DNA of 64,000 nucleotides from positions 496,001-560,000 of the forward strand of contig JACKIK010000002.1 of assembly GCA_020638455.1 (NCBI GenBank), in the 5' to 3' direction. The DNA is from Hyphomonas sp. (lineage in GTDB: Bacteria; Pseudomonadota; Alphaproteobacteria; Caulobacterales; Hyphomonadaceae). Shown piece after piece: positions 20,463 to 29,742 of the stretch. Position 1 is the first letter of the stretch. The number at the start of each line of letters is the position of its first letter. The notes below the pieces were generated by a model. That model saw nothing but the letters and a program-made list of their open reading frames with translations, was not told the origin of the DNA and ran no database searches. Both the position numbers and the translations under genes were made by a program.

Positions 20463-21059
20463 ATGGATGACGATTTCATCTCCTTCGCGCTGCATGAAGT
20501 CCGCCGCGGCCTGGCCGAAGCGGTGGTCGCCGCCGGCCTGCACCTGAAGCCTGATACGCTGGCTCAGGCGGCAGCGCGGCGCGTCAAGGCGCGCATGAAG
20601 GAGCTGGAGATCATCCTCCGCCGCCTGATCGTCCTGATCGCCCTCAGCCTGACCCTCGCCCCGGCAAAACCCCGCGCGCCGAAACCGAAGGATGCGGAGG
20701 CGGAACCCGTCCTCACAAAGTCGCAACCACTGTGGAACTTCGCACTGGCGGGCGAAACGGTTGTCTGTTCGCTCGACGGCCCGGCCTTTCCGGGCATTGC
20801 AGGTCACGTCTCCGGTCCGGCACCGGCAGCGCCGCTGCTGCGCCGGTTCGACGCGCTCGCCCGCATTCTCCGGGCACCGGAGCGCTATGCCCGCCGCGTC
20901 GCCCGCGTGCTGGAGCGCCGACGCAGGGCAGGGGAGGCCCTTCCGATCTGTCAGCCTTCCACAGGCACGCACCGCCTCCGCCCGGAGCTTGGCGCCATCG
21001 CGACAGGTCTGCCTGCCATGCTTGCCGCGGCCTTCCAACGGTGGAACGACTCCGGCTGA
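20463..21059 (+). CDS. hypothetical protein
   Basis: 198 residues, not recognised. The ATG at 20463 begins MDDDFISFALHEVRRG. One possible membrane segment lies near residues 50-66 (LRRLIVLIALSLTLAPA), followed by a Pro/Lys-rich linker and an Arg-rich helical C-terminal half (ARVLERRRRAGEALP). Codon usage matches the neighbours. The annotation rests on an open frame, position and composition, so confidence is moderate. Confidence 0.55.
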   Translation: MDDDFISFALHEVRRGLAEAVVAAGLHLKPDTLAQAAARRVKARMKELEIILRRLIVLIALSLTLAPAKPRAPKPKDAEAEPVLTKSQPLWNFALAGETVVCSLDGPAFPGIAGHVSGPAPAAPLLRRFDALARILRAPERYARRVARVLERRRRAGEALPICQPSTGTHRLRPELGAIATGLPAMLAAAFQRWNDSG

Positions 21060-21107
21060 ATCCCCCTCCAATCCAACACCTCGCCGGACGGGCCCAGCCC
21101 GCGCCGG

Positions 21108-21725
21108 TCAAATGCGCTGGGGGTTGCGCGGCTCCCGCCACATCGCTTCCATCGGCGGCGCGCCGGGGCCGACTTCGAAGAGTTTCATCCGTTCGAAGCC
21201 GTTGCTGTTGTAGAAGCCGGTATTCATCGGGTTGGAATTTTCAAGATAGCAGGGCAGGTCGGCCCGGTCCGCCGCCGCTGTCATCGGCCGCATCATCAGC
21301 TTGCCGAGCCCCTTGCCTCGATTGGCCTTCCGCGTGCCGATCGTGAAGAGGTAAAGGTGCGGATCGGTCGGATGGTTTTCCTGCATCACATCGGCCGCCT
21401 TCAGGGCCCGCTGGAGCGCGCCGCTCGACCCTTTGAGCAACAGCGTCGGCAACAGCCTCAGCACTGGCCAGAGGCCCAGCTCCTTCTGGTTCTGCGACTC
21501 GATCCACATCGTCGCCCCGCCATCGCCTGCGAGGTGGCAGATGCCGTGCTTCAGGTAGATTTCCTGCGCCAGCACGGAAAAAGTCCGCCGCAGCGGCCCT
21601 GTATTGCCGAAGATCCACAGGTTCACCGGATCCGTCTCGAACGCTTCGCCGGTAATGTCGCCCACCTGCTTCCAGTCGGCCACTCCGGCCCGCCTCAGCC
21701 CTTCCGGCAGCTCAATCTCCAGCAT
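21108..21725 (-). CDS. GNAT family N-acetyltransferase
   Basis: 205 residues with the acetyl-CoA binding loop region LFTIGTRKANRGKGLGKLMM (R-x-x-G-x-G/A type), followed by the later GNAT strand and YLENSNPMNTGFYNSNGFERM. Acceptor substrate unknown. GGAAAGGG sits 5-12 bases upstream of the ATG at 21725. Divergent from the RsmB-type methyltransferase gene. Confidence 0.85.
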   Translation of the reverse strand: MLEIELPEGLRRAGVADWKQVGDITGEAFETDPVNLWIFGNTGPLRRTFSVLAQEIYLKHGICHLAGDGGATMWIESQNQKELGLWPVLRLLPTLLLKGSSGALQRALKAADVMQENHPTDPHLYLFTIGTRKANRGKGLGKLMMRPMTAAADRADLPCYLENSNPMNTGFYNSNGFERMKLFEVGPGAPPMEAMWREPRNPQRI

Positions 21726-21799
21726 TTTCAGCCCTTTCCGGTTTCCATCCCTTTTTTCAGACGCTAACACACCCGCTCCTGAATTGGAGCAACAAACCC

Positions 21800-23104
21800 A
21801 TGCGCAACGGCGGACGCATCGCAGCAGCCATCGACGTCCTCTCGGATGTCCTCACCCGCCACCAGCCGGTGAAATCCGCCGCCCGCGACTGGGGGAAACG
21901 CGCCCGCTATGCCGGGTCGAAAGACCGCGCCTGGGTCTCCGGCCTCGTGCTGGACGCGCTGCGCAAGAAGAACTCCATCGCCCACGCCATGGGCGACGAC
22001 AGCCCCCGCGCCCTCATCCTCGGCGCGCTCGCCCATGCCTGGGGCTGGAACATCCGCGAGATCGACGATGCGATGGACGAAGAGCACGCGCCCTCGAAGC
22101 TGACCCTCGAAGAGCGCGAACGCCTCGTCATGGCCCCGGACCCGACCGCCCCCCCGCACGTTCAGGGCGATTTTCCAGACTGGATGGCGCCGAACCTCGC
22201 GCGCGTTTTCGGTGAGGAAGCCGTCGTCGAAGCCCAGGCCATGGCCGTCCGGGCCGATGTCGACCTCCGCGTCAACACGCTCAAGACGGATGCCGAAAAG
22301 GCCGCCGCACCGCTGAAGAGCGCGAAGGCAGAGCCCTCGGGACTGCTCCGCAACGCCTATCACATTCCCGCCCGCGATCCCTCGCAGCGCGAGGCCAGCC
22401 TCGAAAGCATCCCGGCCTATTCAAAAGGCTGGGTCGAGGTCCAGGATGCCGGCTCCCAGATCGCCGCGGCCGCCGCCAATGCGCAGCCCGGCCAGCAGGT
22501 GCTGGACTACTGCGCCGGCGGCGGCGGCAAGACTCTCGCCCTGGCCGCCCAGATGGCCGGGAAGGGGCAGATCTTCGCCTATGACATCGACGGCCGGCGC
22601 CTCTCCGCCCTGATCCCCCGCCTCAAGCGCTCCGGCGCCCACAATGTCCAGCTGGTTCATCCATCGGAACCCACCCAGCTTTCCGATCTCACCGGCCAGA
22701 TGGACCTCGTCTTCGTCGATGCGCCCTGTACCGGCACCGGCACCTGGCGCCGCCGCCCCGACGCGAAATGGCGCCTGAAGCCGGCCCAGCTCGAAAAGCG
22801 GATGCAGGAACAGACGGACATTCTCGCCGGCGCCAGCGCGTTCGTGAAACCCGGCGGCCGCCTCGTCTACGCCACCTGCAGCTTCCTGATGGAAGAGGAT
22901 GAAGACCGCGTCGCCGAATTCCTGAGCGGCCACCCGGACTTCACCGAGGAAGACGCCGCCGAAGCCGCCATCGCGTCGGGGCTCCTGACGGAAGAGGGCG
23001 CCGCCATGGTCCGCCGTTTCCGCAGCCCCACCGGCTCCGTCCGCCTCACGCCGCGCCGGGCAGGGACCGACGGCTTCTTCTTTTCGGTGCTGAGGAAGGC
23101 CTAG
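21800..23104 (+). CDS. RsmB/NOP-type RNA cytosine-C5 methyltransferase
   Basis: SAM-dependent RNA m5C methyltransferase, 434 residues. SAM motif VLDYCAGGGGKTLALAAQ; the two catalytic cysteines are Cys310 in FVDAPCTGTGTWRR and Cys360 in VYATCSFLMEED. The N-terminal part is an RsmB-like helical domain. GGAG precedes the ATG. The stop overlaps that of the convergent aspartyl hydroxylase gene (shared CTAG). Probable target is 16S rRNA, but the exact position is not deducible. Confidence 0.93.
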   Translation: MRNGGRIAAAIDVLSDVLTRHQPVKSAARDWGKRARYAGSKDRAWVSGLVLDALRKKNSIAHAMGDDSPRALILGALAHAWGWNIREIDDAMDEEHAPSKLTLEERERLVMAPDPTAPPHVQGDFPDWMAPNLARVFGEEAVVEAQAMAVRADVDLRVNTLKTDAEKAAAPLKSAKAEPSGLLRNAYHIPARDPSQREASLESIPAYSKGWVEVQDAGSQIAAAAANAQPGQQVLDYCAGGGGKTLALAAQMAGKGQIFAYDIDGRRLSALIPRLKRSGAHNVQLVHPSEPTQLSDLTGQMDLVFVDAPCTGTGTWRRRPDAKWRLKPAQLEKRMQEQTDILAGASAFVKPGGRLVYATCSFLMEEDEDRVAEFLSGHPDFTEEDAAEAAIASGLLTEEGAAMVRRFRSPTGSVRLTPRRAGTDGFFFSVLRKA

Positions 23105-24165
23105 TTCCCGCTGACAACCTTCTCGCCAGAATAGGACGCGATCGCGCCAAGGAACTTCGCAACCTCCTGCCGCTCCTGCGCTGAAAGCTCCGGCCGCCAG
23201 ATGTCAAACAGCAGGACGACCCGCGTCTGGTCCGCATCGTTCTTGGCTTCATGCTCCACACTGTCGTCGAAGATGCAGACCTTGCCTTCCTGCCAGTGGT
23301 GCACCTTCGCCCCCACGCGCAGCCACGCCGGCCCCGGCACCAGCAGCGGCAGGTGGCAGATCAGCCGCGTGTTGATCAGCCCATGGTGCGGCGGGATATG
23401 CGCGCCGGGCTTCAGCAGCGAAAACAGAACGGACGGCGCCTGTCCGGCAAGGCGGTCCAGCGGGATGTTCTCGAACGCCGCCGCCGTGACCGGACAGCGC
23501 GCGCAGTTCTCCTCGACCCGCTCGCCGTCCTTCCACAAATAAAAGGCGCTCCAGTCGTCATTCCCGACCAGCGCGTGGCTCTTCACATTCGGCTGGCTGT
23601 CGACCCGCTCCAGGTACGGCCGGAAGGCGCTGTGATCCGCCAGAACGCCGCGAAGCTCCCGCTGGATCTCCGGCGTCTTCGCCTCCAGCGCCGGAACCCA
23701 GTCGAAGTCGGCCGGATCGTAGAACTGGATCTGCGGCAATTCGGGAAAGTAGTATTTCGTCGGCTGTTGCAGGTAGATTCTGGACTTGCCGAGGAGGATG
23801 TCGACCGACTGGTCGAACCGCGACGACCGCGCCGCCTTCGGCAATTCCTGCTCGATAAACGCCTCGTACCCGCTGGCATATTCGCCAAGCCGTGCCTGCG
23901 CCCGCTGAACGCCGCCGCGGAACGCATCGGGCACCTGCCCGCCCGCCAGCTGCAGTGCCTGCAGCGCTGCCGTGTAGGCCCGGCTCGCATCCTGCTGGCG
24001 GCCCGCCGTGTGCTGGACATCGCCCAGCAGCAGCAGCGCGCCGACATCCCGCGGCGCGTCCTTCAGGACGGACTGCAGTGCTGCCGCCGCTTCGGGGAAC
24101 CTTCCGGCCCGCGCGTGCTCGAATGCGGCCTGTTTTCGCTGGTCGATGGTCTGGACGCTGCTCAT
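23101..24165 (-). CDS. TPR plus aspartyl/asparaginyl beta-hydroxylase domain protein
   Basis: 354 residues. The N-terminal about 100 residues form two to three TPR-like repeats (AAFEHARAGRFPEAAAALQ, ALLLLGDVQHTAGRQQDA). The C-terminal domain is an Asp/Asn beta-hydroxylase-type Fe(II)/2-oxoglutarate enzyme: AHIPPHHGLINTRLICHLPL with the first metal His region, VFDDSVEHEA-like CIFDDSVEHEAKN with the second, and TRVVLLFDIW with the cosubstrate Arg. Substrate in bacteria is unknown. Convergent with the RsmB-type gene. No clear ribosome site, so the start is tentative. Confidence 0.82.
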   Translation of the reverse strand: MSSVQTIDQRKQAAFEHARAGRFPEAAAALQSVLKDAPRDVGALLLLGDVQHTAGRQQDASRAYTAALQALQLAGGQVPDAFRGGVQRAQARLGEYASGYEAFIEQELPKAARSSRFDQSVDILLGKSRIYLQQPTKYYFPELPQIQFYDPADFDWVPALEAKTPEIQRELRGVLADHSAFRPYLERVDSQPNVKSHALVGNDDWSAFYLWKDGERVEENCARCPVTAAAFENIPLDRLAGQAPSVLFSLLKPGAHIPPHHGLINTRLICHLPLLVPGPAWLRVGAKVHHWQEGKVCIFDDSVEHEAKNDADQTRVVLLFDIWRPELSAQERQEVAKFLGAIASYSGEKVVSGN

Positions 24166-24266
24166 CCGGCGAGGAAAAGCCGTTCCACGCGGCAGGGTCA
24201 AGCAGCCGAGCGCCGCAGCGACACCACCTGTGTGGACGAATCCCTCATCCTCGGCTAAGCGGCGCC

Positions 24267-25829
24267 ATGACCGACCAGAGACACGAACGCGCCCTTATCG
24301 TCGACTTTGGAAGCCAGGTGACCCAGTTGATCGCCCGGCGCCTGCGCGAGAGCGGCGTCTATTGCGAAATCCATCCCTTCAACAAGGTCGACGCCGCGTT
24401 CCTTGAGGCATACGCGCCAAAGGCAATCATCCTGTCCGGCGGTCCGTCCAGCGTTTATTGGGACGGCGCCCCGATGGCCGACGAGGCCATCTACACAGCT
24501 GGCGTCCCGGTCCTCGGAATCTGCTACGGCCAGCAAGTGATGATGCAACAACTGGGCGGCCGGATCGAAGGCGGCACCAGCCGCGAGTTCGGCCGGGCCT
24601 ACATTGAAAAGATTGTCGAGGACCCGTTCCTCGATGGCCTGTTTCACTCCGGCGACCACGAACAGGTGTGGATGAGCCACGGTGACCACGTCGCGGAAAT
24701 GGCCTCGGGCTTCGGCGTCATCGCCAAATCGCCCGGCGCGCCCTATGCCATCATCGCCGATCCGGAACGCCGCTTCTATGCAACCCAGTTCCACCCGGAA
24801 GTCGTCCACACGACTCATGGCCGCCAGCTGCTTCGCAACTTCACGCACGGCGTCGCCGGCCTGAAAGGCGACTGGACGATGGCCGCCTATCGCGCCGAAG
24901 CAGTCGAGAAGATCCGGCAACAAGTGGGGAAGGGGCGTGTGATCTGCGGCCTCTCCGGCGGCGTCGACTCTTCTGTCGCGGCCGTCCTAATCCACGAAGC
25001 CATCGGCGACCAGCTGACCTGCGTCTATGTCGATCACGGCCTGATGCGCGCCGGCGAAAGCGAACAGGTCGTCAGCCTCTTCCGCGAACACTACAATATC
25101 CCCCTCGTCCATGTGGATGCCTCGGACCTGTTCCTCGGCCAGCTCGCCGGCGTCACCGACCCGGAGCGCAAGCGGAAGATCATCGGCGGCCTGTTCATCG
25201 ATGTGTTCGACGAAGAAGCGAAGAAGATCGGCGGGGCTGATTTCCTCGCACAGGGAACCCTCTACCCCGACGTCATCGAGAGCGTCTCGGCGCTTGGCGG
25301 TCCGTCCGTCACCATCAAGAGCCACCACAATGTCGGCGGCCTGCCCGACCGCATGAAAATGAAACTCGTCGAGCCGCTGCGCGAGCTGTTCAAGGATGAA
25401 GTCCGCGCGCTCGGCCGCGAGCTTGGCCTGACCGATGCCTTCGTCGACCGTCATCCATTCCCCGGCCCCGGCCTCGCCATCCGCATACCCGGCGAGATCA
25501 CGCGCGAGAAAGCCGATACGCTCCGCAAGGCCGATGCGATCTACATCGAAGAGATCCGGAAGGCGGGCCTCTACAACGAGATATGGCAGGCCTTCAGTGT
25601 TCTCCTGCCCGTCAATACGGTGGGTGTGATGGGAGACGAACGCACGTATGAAGCGGTCCTGGCGCTGCGTGCGGTCACGTCGACGGACGGCATGACCGCA
25701 GACTATTACCCGTTCGAGCACAGCTTCCTCGGCCGGGTCGCCACGCGCATCATCAATGAGGTCAAAGGCGTCAACCGTGTCGTCTACGATGTGACCTCCA
25801 AACCGCCCGGTACGATCGAGTGGGAGTGA
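24267..25829 (+). CDS. guaA: GMP synthase (glutamine-hydrolysing)
   Basis: Converts XMP to GMP using ATP and glutamine, the step after guaB. Single chain of 520 residues. Class I glutaminase triad: Cys86 in LGICYGQQ, His176 and Glu178 in QFHPEV. The ATP pyrophosphatase loop SGGVDS is at residues 230-235, and the C-terminal dimerisation domain ends with the conserved SKPPGTIEWE. The start at 24267 gives a standard N-terminus (ALIVDFGSQVTQLIARRLR). Confidence 0.98.
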   Translation: MTDQRHERALIVDFGSQVTQLIARRLRESGVYCEIHPFNKVDAAFLEAYAPKAIILSGGPSSVYWDGAPMADEAIYTAGVPVLGICYGQQVMMQQLGGRIEGGTSREFGRAYIEKIVEDPFLDGLFHSGDHEQVWMSHGDHVAEMASGFGVIAKSPGAPYAIIADPERRFYATQFHPEVVHTTHGRQLLRNFTHGVAGLKGDWTMAAYRAEAVEKIRQQVGKGRVICGLSGGVDSSVAAVLIHEAIGDQLTCVYVDHGLMRAGESEQVVSLFREHYNIPLVHVDASDLFLGQLAGVTDPERKRKIIGGLFIDVFDEEAKKIGGADFLAQGTLYPDVIESVSALGGPSVTIKSHHNVGGLPDRMKMKLVEPLRELFKDEVRALGRELGLTDAFVDRHPFPGPGLAIRIPGEITREKADTLRKADAIYIEEIRKAGLYNEIWQAFSVLLPVNTVGVMGDERTYEAVLALRAVTSTDGMTADYYPFEHSFLGRVATRIINEVKGVNRVVYDVTSKPPGTIEWE

Positions 25830-25878
25830 TCCTGCGACGCGGCTGGCGCGCAAAGAACAGCCCAAAGAGGAGCCACTG

Positions 25879-26667
25879 ATGGAACAGGCACAGGACTTCA
25901 TCGACGAAAGCCATGCCTTGCTCTATCTGCTCTCGAGCCATGCCGATGATGACTACGAGCGCATCACCCAGTTCAAGGACTGGACCATCAACGACGTGCT
26001 CCGGCACCTCCATTACTGGAACTGGATGGCAGGCCTGCAACTGGCCGATGAAGCGCGGCTGAGCAACGAACTCGATCTCGTCGCGACGGACGGGATGCGC
26101 GCACGCGAACGCGCATTTGCCGATGGCATGTCCGGCAACGTCCTCATGAACGCGTGGTGGCAGCAGGTCGAACAGACAGGCGCGCTGTTCTCGAAGGCCG
26201 ATCCCAAGGCGCGCCTGAAATGGGCCGGGCCGGAGATGAGCGCCCGCTCCTCGATCACCGCGCGCCTGATGGAGACCTGGGCACACGGACAGGAAGTATT
26301 CGACGCGCTCGGGGCTCAACGCGAAGAAAGCGACCGGCTGAAGAATATCGTGATCCTCGGCGTCAACACGTTCGGCTGGACCTATGCTGTCCGCAAGCAG
26401 AAGCCGCCCGGCGAAATGCCCTATGTGCGCCTTACCGCGCCCTCCGGCGCGCTCTGGGAATTTGGGGACCCGGCATCGGGCGACCGCGTTTCCGGCTCCG
26501 CCAGCGAATTCTGCCAGGTCGTGACCCAGACCCGCAACGTGAAGGACACGTCGCTGGGCGTCAGCGGACCCGTTGCGGAAGACTGGATGTCGAAAGCGCA
26601 GTGCTTTGCGGGCGGCGTCGCCGATCCGCCGGCTCCCGGCACGCGCTACCGCGAATTGCTTCACTGA
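25879..26667 (+). CDS. TIGR03084 family metal-binding protein
   Basis: 262-residue DinB/maleylpyruvate-isomerase-N-like protein. Metal-binding histidines are likely in VLRHLHYWNWM near residue 45 and in METWAHGQEV near 140. Members of this family usually sit near genes for CoA-ester metabolism, as here beside a crotonase and a CoA transferase; a thiol-dependent isomerase or transferase role is inferred and unproven. GAGGAG precedes the ATG. Followed after 72 bases by the crotonase gene. Confidence 0.8.
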   Translation: MEQAQDFIDESHALLYLLSSHADDDYERITQFKDWTINDVLRHLHYWNWMAGLQLADEARLSNELDLVATDGMRARERAFADGMSGNVLMNAWWQQVEQTGALFSKADPKARLKWAGPEMSARSSITARLMETWAHGQEVFDALGAQREESDRLKNIVILGVNTFGWTYAVRKQKPPGEMPYVRLTAPSGALWEFGDPASGDRVSGSASEFCQVVTQTRNVKDTSLGVSGPVAEDWMSKAQCFAGGVADPPAPGTRYRELLH

Positions 26668-26739
26668 CGCGGCGGCCGGCATGGACAAGCCGGCGACGGC
26701 CTGCCACTCAGGCGCTCAGATAATTCAGGAGACGACAGC

Positions 26740-27537
26740 ATGTCCGTGATCAAGCTCGACAAGCATGGCCCCATCATGGTGATGACGCTCAACCGGCCGG
26801 ACGCCATGAATGCGCTCGGCCAGGACGGCGACGGCAAGGCGGTTGCGGCCGCATGCGCCGAGATCACGGCCGATCCGGAAATCCGCTGTGCTATCCTCAC
26901 CGGTGCGGGCCGGGCCTTCTCGGCCGGTGGTGACGTCAAGGCGATGCAGAACAAGACCGGTGCTTTCGGCGGCAAACCGCACGACATCCGCGAAGGCTAC
27001 CGGCGCAACATCCACATGATCGTGCGGTCGATCTACAATCTGGAAGTGCCGCTGGTCGCGGCCGTGAACGGCCCGGCCATCGGCCTCGGCTGCGATGTCG
27101 CCTGCATGGCGGATATCCGGCTCGCCTCCGACAAGGCGAAGATGGGCGTGACCTTCCTGAAGCTCGGCCTGATCCCGGGCGATGGCGGCGCCTGGCTGTT
27201 GCCGCGCCTGATCGGTGCCTCACGCGCGGCCGAACTGCTGTTCACAGGGGACGTGGTCGATGCGGAGACGGCGGCGGAATGGGGCCTCGTTTCGAAGGTC
27301 GTACCGGCCGATACCCTGATGGACGAGGCAATGGCGCTCGCGAACCGTATCGCAGGCCAGCCACCGCAGGCGCTGCGCCTTGCCAAGACGCTGCTGCGCC
27401 ACGGCACGACGGCATCCTACGACACGATCATGGAGATGTCCGCTGCCGCTCAGGCGCTTATGCACGAGACGGACGACCACATGGAAGGCGTCAACGCGAT
27501 CCTCGAAAAGCGCACGCCGGACTTCAAGGGACACTAG
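26740..27537 (+). CDS. crotonase-family protein (enoyl-CoA hydratase/isomerase)
   Basis: 265-residue crotonase-fold protein. Oxyanion-hole segments are AFSAGGDVKAM and AIGLGCDVACMADIRLA. Compared with enoyl-CoA hydratase, the first catalytic Glu position is Asp (GCDVAC) and the second Glu position is not acidic (TFLKLGLIPGDGG), while Asp follows IPG. This pattern fits isomerase-type members better than hydratases. CAGGAGA precedes the ATG. It probably forms a unit with the TIGR03084 gene and is convergent with the CoA transferase. Confidence 0.88.
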   Translation: MSVIKLDKHGPIMVMTLNRPDAMNALGQDGDGKAVAAACAEITADPEIRCAILTGAGRAFSAGGDVKAMQNKTGAFGGKPHDIREGYRRNIHMIVRSIYNLEVPLVAAVNGPAIGLGCDVACMADIRLASDKAKMGVTFLKLGLIPGDGGAWLLPRLIGASRAAELLFTGDVVDAETAAEWGLVSKVVPADTLMDEAMALANRIAGQPPQALRLAKTLLRHGTTASYDTIMEMSAAAQALMHETDDHMEGVNAILEKRTPDFKGH

Positions 27538-27543
27538 GTTCAG

Positions 27544-28743
27544 CTATCTGACGATCTTGTCCGCGTAGAGCGCATCGATCGCCGCGGCATCGAGCCCCAT
27601 TGCCCCGAGGATCTCGCGCGAATGTTCGCCGAGCTTCGGAGACGGGCCTTTCGGACCGTCATCCGCGCCCGGAAAGCGGACGGGCGATGCCGGCGATGCG
27701 AATGTCGATCCGTCACCCTTCGTGCTGGGCACCTGCACGATGGCACCGGCCGCTTCGGTCTGCGGGTCCGTCGCGACCTCGGCAAGCGTCTGGACAGGCG
27801 CCCAGGCAAGAGTCTGCGCATCGAGCCGTGCTGCCATTTCGTCCTTCGTGAATTTCGCGAAGCCTTCATCGATGATCGTCACGAGTTCGGCCGCATTCGC
27901 CCGGCGGCCCTTCGCGGACGTGAAGCGCTCGTCCTGTTCGAGATCCTCGCGGCCGATCGCCTTGCAGACCGGTACCCAGTCCACGTCGCCCTGGCGCTGC
28001 ACGAGACATATCCAGTGGCCGTCACCGGTCTTGAAGAAGTTCGTCAGGGGCACGTTCTGCTCCTGACGGCTCTTGGTCGAAGCGACGCGATTGAAGAACA
28101 GCTGGATGGCAAAGTCGGACCCGAGCGCGAACAGGCCGGCGCGGAACAGCGAAGCCTCGACAAGGCGGCCCTTGCCCGTGCGCTGGGCCTCGACGAGTGC
28201 GGCGCAGATGCCTGCGGCGGCCGCCATCGAAGTTGTATGGTCGCCGAAGGCTGTACGGAGCGGGAAGGGATCTGAGCCTTTCGGAACGGTCAGGCTGGCA
28301 ACGCCAGTACGGCTCCAGAAGCTCGCAATGTCGAAGCCCGGCCGGTCTGCATCTTCGCCCTGCAGTCCATATCCCGTGAGCGAGCAGTAGACGAGTTTCG
28401 GATTGATCTTCGCCAGCTCTTCATAGCTGAGACCTGAGCGTTCCAGGCCGCCCGGCCGCACATTCGTGAGGAACACATCGGCGGTCTCTGCCAGCCGGCG
28501 CAGGATATTCTGTCCGGCTTCCGTCGATGTATCGAGCGCGATCGACTGCTTTCCGCGATTGTCGAAATCAAAAACCGGATTGTCCTGGATGTCCGTGCCG
28601 AGCGTGCGGAAGAAAATGCGGATCGGGTCGCCGCCCAGCGGCTCCACCTTGACGACGTCGGCCCCCCAGTCGGACAGGATCGCCCCCGCGCCCGGCGCGG
28701 CCATGTACGTCGCATATTCGATGACCTTGATGCCCTCCAGCAT
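27544..28743 (-). CDS. CaiB/BaiF family III CoA transferase
   Basis: 399 residues. Typical family III features: N-terminal GIKVIEYATYMAAPGAGAIL, GADVVKVE, NRGKQSIALD, and the catalytic-Asp region RPGFDIASFWSRTG. Moves CoA between carboxylic acids. GGGAGCGAGG precedes the ATG at 28743; longer in-frame readings cross the tRNA gene and are rejected. Next to crotonase and TIGR03084 genes, suggesting turnover of an unknown organic acid as CoA ester. Confidence 0.9.
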   Translation of the reverse strand: MLEGIKVIEYATYMAAPGAGAILSDWGADVVKVEPLGGDPIRIFFRTLGTDIQDNPVFDFDNRGKQSIALDTSTEAGQNILRRLAETADVFLTNVRPGGLERSGLSYEELAKINPKLVYCSLTGYGLQGEDADRPGFDIASFWSRTGVASLTVPKGSDPFPLRTAFGDHTTSMAAAAGICAALVEAQRTGKGRLVEASLFRAGLFALGSDFAIQLFFNRVASTKSRQEQNVPLTNFFKTGDGHWICLVQRQGDVDWVPVCKAIGREDLEQDERFTSAKGRRANAAELVTIIDEGFAKFTKDEMAARLDAQTLAWAPVQTLAEVATDPQTEAAGAIVQVPSTKGDGSTFASPASPVRFPGADDGPKGPSPKLGEHSREILGAMGLDAAAIDALYADKIVR

Positions 28744-28886
28744 GCCTCGCTCCCATGTTTTCGTTCTCCCGCGGACCTTCGGACACACCCACCTGAAATT
28801 CCAGCCCTTCCGCGGCGGGAAGGGTGGCCGTGGACCGCACACAAGGGCTTGCACGTACGCCCCCAATCGACCAAACAGCGTGGTCC

Positions 28887-28976
<90 letters not shown>

Positions 28977-29133
28977 TGACACGGCCCGCACCAACTTTTG
29001 AGCCACATTTGATTCGGCGCGGGCGCCCCCGACGTTCGGTTTGCCAGCACGCTTAATTGCTGACTCTCCCTCCGAATTGGTACCCTCTTTTGCGCGATGT
29101 CTCACAAGCGATTTAGCTCCGCTTCGCGCGCGA

Positions 29134-29162
29134 TTGACTGTGTAGATAGACTTGTCTATTTA
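29134..29162 (+). promoter_or_regulatory. promoter of the TetR-MBL operon, probably leaderless
   Basis: TTGACT (29134-29139) and TATTTA (29157-29162) are separated by 17 bases. The ATG of the TetR gene begins 8 bases after the -10 box, so transcription would start at or next to the initiation codon; no ribosome site precedes that ATG. The operator palindrome lies between and over the boxes. Confidence 0.65.
29143..29162. promoter_or_regulatory. TetR operator palindrome
   Basis: TAGATAGAC-TT-GTCTATTTA: 9-base arms matching at 8 positions, with a perfect core ATAGAC-TT-GTCTAT. It occupies the promoter spacer and -10 box of the adjacent LmrA/YxaF-type TetR gene. Bacillus LmrA/QdoR repressors bind a TAGAC/GTCTA-type palindrome (recalled), which supports autoregulation by the neighbouring protein. 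Confidence 0.7.
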
Positions 29163-29169
29163 TAGAGCT

Positions 29170-29742
29170 ATGGAAAGCGCGAATTCAGCGGATCGACTTG
29201 TCGAGGCGATGGGAGCAAGCTTGCAGGAGCATGGCTACCGGGCCACAAGCACGACCCAGATCCTTGCCGAAACAGGGATTTCAAGAGGCTCTCTCTATTT
29301 CCATTTTCCTGGAGGGAAAGAGGCGCTTGCAACGACAGCACTGCTCGCTTCGGGCGGTCGCGTCACCGCCTGGATCAATTCGGAATTTTCTCAGGCGTCC
29401 GACGCAGTTGCCGCTGCGTGCCAATTGATCGACGGTTTCGCTGCGGGACTGAGCGCAACGAATTTCAGGAAAGGTTGCCCGGTTGCGCTATGCGCACTTG
29501 AGGCTGGCGAGCAGGAACCCGCGCTCTCGGAAGCGGTCCGGACCGTTTATGCCGACTGGCAGCGAGCGATCGAGGAGGGGCTCTCCTCACACGGCGTCGA
29601 AGCAGGCGCGGCCGCGGAGATCGCGCAGCTTGCCCTGATCCAGATTGAAGGTGCGCTGTTGCTGGCACGTTCGGCGAGGTCCCTGCATCCACTCAATGTT
29701 GCCAAGACGGCGCTCATCAGAGCGATTGGAGGAAAACCATGA
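29170..29742 (+). CDS. TetR/AcrR regulator, LmrA/YxaF-like
   Basis: 190-residue repressor. N-terminal helix-turn-helix: LQEHGYRATSTTQILAETG followed by SRGSLYFHFPGGKEAL. The ligand-binding half carries NFRKGCPVALCALEA, the signature of the LmrA/YxaF (QdoR) branch. The ATG at 29170 is preferred; a TTG at 29152 lies inside the operator. The stop overlaps the next gene (ATGA), so it should co-express and repress the metallo-hydrolase gene with itself. Inducer unknown. Confidence 0.88.
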   Translation: MESANSADRLVEAMGASLQEHGYRATSTTQILAETGISRGSLYFHFPGGKEALATTALLASGGRVTAWINSEFSQASDAVAAACQLIDGFAAGLSATNFRKGCPVALCALEAGEQEPALSEAVRTVYADWQRAIEEGLSSHGVEAGAAAEIAQLALIQIEGALLLARSARSLHPLNVAKTALIRAIGGKP

